Source of the DNA: Bacteroides sp. | GTDB lineage: Bacteria; Bacteroidota; Bacteroidia; Bacteroidales; Muribaculaceae | Direction: 5' to 3' | Length of the DNA stretch: 64,000 nt | NCBI GenBank assembly: GCA_023663525.1 | Contig: JAMPHF010000002.1 | Span: 782,033-846,032 of the forward strand | Shown: piece by piece, positions 61,763 through 64,000 of the stretch | How positions within the stretch are numbered: the first letter of the stretch is position 1 | Layout: the number at the start of each line of letters is the position of its first letter | The notes under the pieces: generated by a model | Seen by the model: only the letters and a program-made list of their open reading frames with translations | Databases searched by the model: none | What the model was told of the DNA's origin: nothing | Program-made: the position numbers and the translations under genes

Positions 61763-64000
61763 TTACTTCACGATGACCCTTGAGGTCTTTGTCTGCCCTG
61801 AAGCAAGAGTCTCGACCTTGATGAGAACACCCTTGGTGTCAGCATTCACGCGGACACCCTGGAGGTTATAGTAGACAGTTGATACAACCTCAGCGTCAGC
61901 GTCGATTGAGTCAATGCCCGAAGTGGCACCTCCGACAGTCACGGCTTCACCGAGACCGCCCATCTCGTTGGCGGCACGGACAGAGTAGACAGCGTCCTCG
62001 GCACGGCTTTCGGCAACCTCAAACTTAGGCTCGATGGTGAAGGCAATCACCTTACCGTCCTTGCAGATGGCCCAGCATGACACGTAGTCATTGTCGTCCC
62101 ATGTGATGAGACCATTGTTCATGACCACATTTGAGGGTGCGGGAGCCTGCTCGGCGAGGCTTGCGGGATCCCAGTCGTCGTCACCGCCCATGACAGCCTC
62201 GTAGGACAGCGCGTCGGCTTCCTCCTTGGTGAGCACGGGATCATTCTCATGAGTCTCAGCGAAGATGCGCTTGCGCTGGCTGAGGTCAATCACTGTGCCG
62301 GTTGAAGTCATGGAGTTATACTCGGCGAAGCGCATCGGCCAGCCTGTGCCCATCTCGTTCCAGCCTGCGGCTGACGGTTTGGCAGTCATCTTGGTGTCGA
62401 TGAAGCGAGCACCGGGTGTGCCGCTGCCCCACGGACGACCGAGGGTGAAGTTTCCATCTACATCCTCTGTCTCACCGACGATTTCGCAATCCTTGAACAC
62501 ATAGCCATACTTCAGAGGATTGGACGGAGCGGTAATGTAGCCGCCCTTCTCACACATCTGAAGTGTGACAGCGTTGTAGTAGACATCGCCCTTACCGCAG
62601 AGGTAGTCGGTACGTCCGCGCAGGAGTCCGCCCTCGAAATAGAAGCGGGCCTTGTCGTTGTTGGATACGTAGGTGTCCTGATAAGCCCAAAGGCAGACAT
62701 CCTTCATGATGGTCTTGTTGGAGTTATCGTTGAGCACGATGTCGCGGCCACGGCTGTCGCCCATGGAACTCTTCATTGTGAGGTTCTGGAAGTAAGAGCC
62801 GGTGGCAGTCTTCTCAAGACGGAGCACATCGCCATTGCCGATGCCTTCAAGCACGTTGGCGGCACCGAAACCGTTGTCGCCCTCAGCCACAGGAACAGTG
62901 TTGGTGATCACAACACCCTCCATGCTCTCGCCGATGAACGAGATGTTGGGGGCTGAAACGTAGGTCGTGGGATCGGGATAAGCCTTCTTGTCGTTGCCGG
63001 TCTTGGTGGCAGTTGTGCTTGCGGGAATACGATAGAAACCATCGTGGATGAAAATGCGGAAACGCTTGCTGTTGTCGGCGCGTGACCCTGCAGCCTTAAG
63101 AGCGGCCACAAGCTCATCGACAGTCGAAACCTCAGCATCATAGAGAGCCTTGGCCACAACCGGACGGGTCTTCGTGGTGAAGTTGATGGTTATCGCATCT
63201 TTGACAGCATTGTCAGTGAGGTCGCTCACGACGTTTGCGGGGAGAGTGAAGGTGTATTTTGTTCCGTAGGCAAGATTCTTGTACTGGAACAGGATGGTCT
63301 TACCCGTGACTGACGGAGTCAGCTTGAGGTCACCGAGTGTAGCGGCAGTGCCTTCCTTCACCTTGACCTTCTCATCAAATGTGAGTACAATCTTACCGTT
63401 GATTGAAGCTGTGTTAGAGCCTTCCTCGGGAACGACTGAGACAAGCACGGGAGCAGTGCCGTCGTCAATCAGTTTGGCTGTACCGATGATGTAGGAAGCA
63501 CCGAGACAAGCACCGTCATTGTCGGATGTCGTTCCGTCCTTGTCTGAAGTCTTGTCGGCGATCCAACGGATGTAGAGAGTCTTCTGATTGTTGGCCTCGG
63601 CGGGGAGATTGAACTCACCGTCAGTCCAGTTCTTGGCACCCTCCATGAAGATAGTGCCGACAGTATGCCAGTTCTCACCGTCGATGGAGTACTCTACATT
63701 GTACTTCTGATAAGCATTGTAGTTGTAGACCATAGCAGTGATGACCTTAAGGTCAGTGAACGCCTCGGCATTGACCACTGTCTGCCAGTAGTATTCACCG
63801 AGACCGGTAGTACGCCAGTTGACAGCACCCGGACGACCCTCATAGCCACCGGCAGCGACAGTGCTCTTGTCAAGCCAGCCGGAAGTGGCACCATCGGCAG
63901 TACGGAGCACGAGTGCAGCCGCATCATTGTCGGCAGCGGCGAAGTCAGCCGGACGGCCATCGGCACCGGCCTTATGGAAGTCCCAACCTGCCACGAAATC
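61763..64000 (-). CDS. Secreted pectinesterase (CE8) with Big_5 and discoidin-like domains, partial
   Basis: At least 745 residues; the frame is still open at the right window edge, so the N-terminus is outside. Seen from the N-terminal side: a discoidin-like carbohydrate-binding stretch (YQKYNVEYSIDGENWHTVG), a Big_5 Ig-like domain (KIVLTFDEKVKVKEGTAATL), then a pectin methylesterase beta-helix with ISFIGES, the catalytic-type motif WAYQDTYVSNND, GRTDYLCGKGDVYY (second Asp) and LGRPWGSG. The C-terminal 70 residues (VYYNLQGVRVNADTKGVLIK to VIVK) resemble a type IX sorting domain. The enzyme would remove methyl groups from pectin at or outside the outer membrane. Confidence 0.9.
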   Translation of the reverse strand, partial: DFVAGWDFHKAGADGRPADFAAADNDAAALVLRTADGATSGWLDKSTVAAGGYEGRPGAVNWRTTGLGEYYWQTVVNAEAFTDLKVITAMVYNYNAYQKYNVEYSIDGENWHTVGTIFMEGAKNWTDGEFNLPAEANNQKTLYIRWIADKTSDKDGTTSDNDGACLGASYIIGTAKLIDDGTAPVLVSVVPEEGSNTASINGKIVLTFDEKVKVKEGTAATLGDLKLTPSVTGKTILFQYKNLAYGTKYTFTLPANVVSDLTDNAVKDAITINFTTKTRPVVAKALYDAEVSTVDELVAALKAAGSRADNSKRFRIFIHDGFYRIPASTTATKTGNDKKAYPDPTTYVSAPNISFIGESMEGVVITNTVPVAEGDNGFGAANVLEGIGNGDVLRLEKTATGSYFQNLTMKSSMGDSRGRDIVLNDNSNKTIMKDVCLWAYQDTYVSNNDKARFYFEGGLLRGRTDYLCGKGDVYYNAVTLQMCEKGGYITAPSNPLKYGYVFKDCEIVGETEDVDGNFTLGRPWGSGTPGARFIDTKMTAKPSAAGWNEMGTGWPMRFAEYNSMTSTGTVIDLSQRKRIFAETHENDPVLTKEEADALSYEAVMGGDDDWDPASLAEQAPAPSNVVMNNGLITWDDNDYVSCWAICKDGKVIAFTIEPKFEVAESRAEDAVYSVRAANEMGGLGEAVTVGGATSGIDSIDADAEVVSTVYYNLQGVRVNADTKGVLIKVETLASGQTKTSRVIVK

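Overview
The window is ordinary chromosome of a Bacteroidota (order Bacteroidales) gut-type bacterium. Evidence: a Na+-translocating NADH:quinone reductase operon, exbB-exbD-exbD-tonB, GLPGLI-family proteins, BspA-like leucine-rich repeats, a SusC-like TonB-dependent receptor, and many promoters of the Bacteroidetes type (TTTG, about 20 nt, TAnnTTTG). The GC content looks close to 50 percent. The family Muribaculaceae is my best guess, but this is inference from overall protein flavour and not proof.

Layout. 1-841: the N-terminal part of a tyrosine-recombinase integrase, facing left, with an attachment-site-like stretch. This is probably the right end of an integrated element that lies mostly outside the window. 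867-5153: pyruvate phosphate dikinase and an FtsX/LolC-type permease. 5575-8142: a secreted GH3 glycosidase. 8389-11308: MATE pump, PH-domain membrane protein, DUF5131 protein. 11435-14709: the TonB energising operon. 15059-21047: nqrABCDEF, divergent from it. 21351-23939: clpB. 24032-28286: a small lipoprotein and a Wza/Wzc-like polysaccharide export pair behind a long structured leader. 28287-29333: a gene-poor kilobase of GGGAA/TTCCC hairpin repeats and AT-rich sequence. 29334-36885: LRR surface protein, fluoride channel, S9 peptidase, an unrecognised protein and YjbQ. 37001-43116: pgk, nhaA, a DoxX-like membrane protein, DUF1599 and a TPR protein. 43167-48844: gyrA divergent from clpC. 49084-54877: the ileS-dksA-like-lspA-DUF4296-small-protein run. 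54991-59502: a solitary TonB-dependent receptor, a TfoX-like protein and two tandem GLPGLI proteins. 59503-59699: another copy of the hairpin repeat. 59700-64000: TIGR02757 protein, a thioredoxin-fold lipid- or periplasm-directed protein and a CE8 pectinesterase cut by the window edge.

How it fits together. NQR would make a sodium gradient that NhaA and Na+-coupled MATE transport can draw on. ExbB/ExbD/TonB would energise receptors such as the one at 54991. LspA matures the lipoproteins seen here. GH3, S9 peptidase and pectinesterase are secreted degradative enzymes. clpB and clpC, about 25 kb apart, share a TGGCAC-N5-TTGT element upstream that resembles a sigma-54 promoter.

I saw no tRNA, rRNA, CRISPR array or complete insertion sequence. 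No clear new multi-gene system was found. The most unusual signals are non-coding: the attachment-like architecture at 663-841, the dispersed hairpin repeats with compensatory stem changes, the attenuator-like leader at 24653-24998, and the shared sigma-54-like sites.
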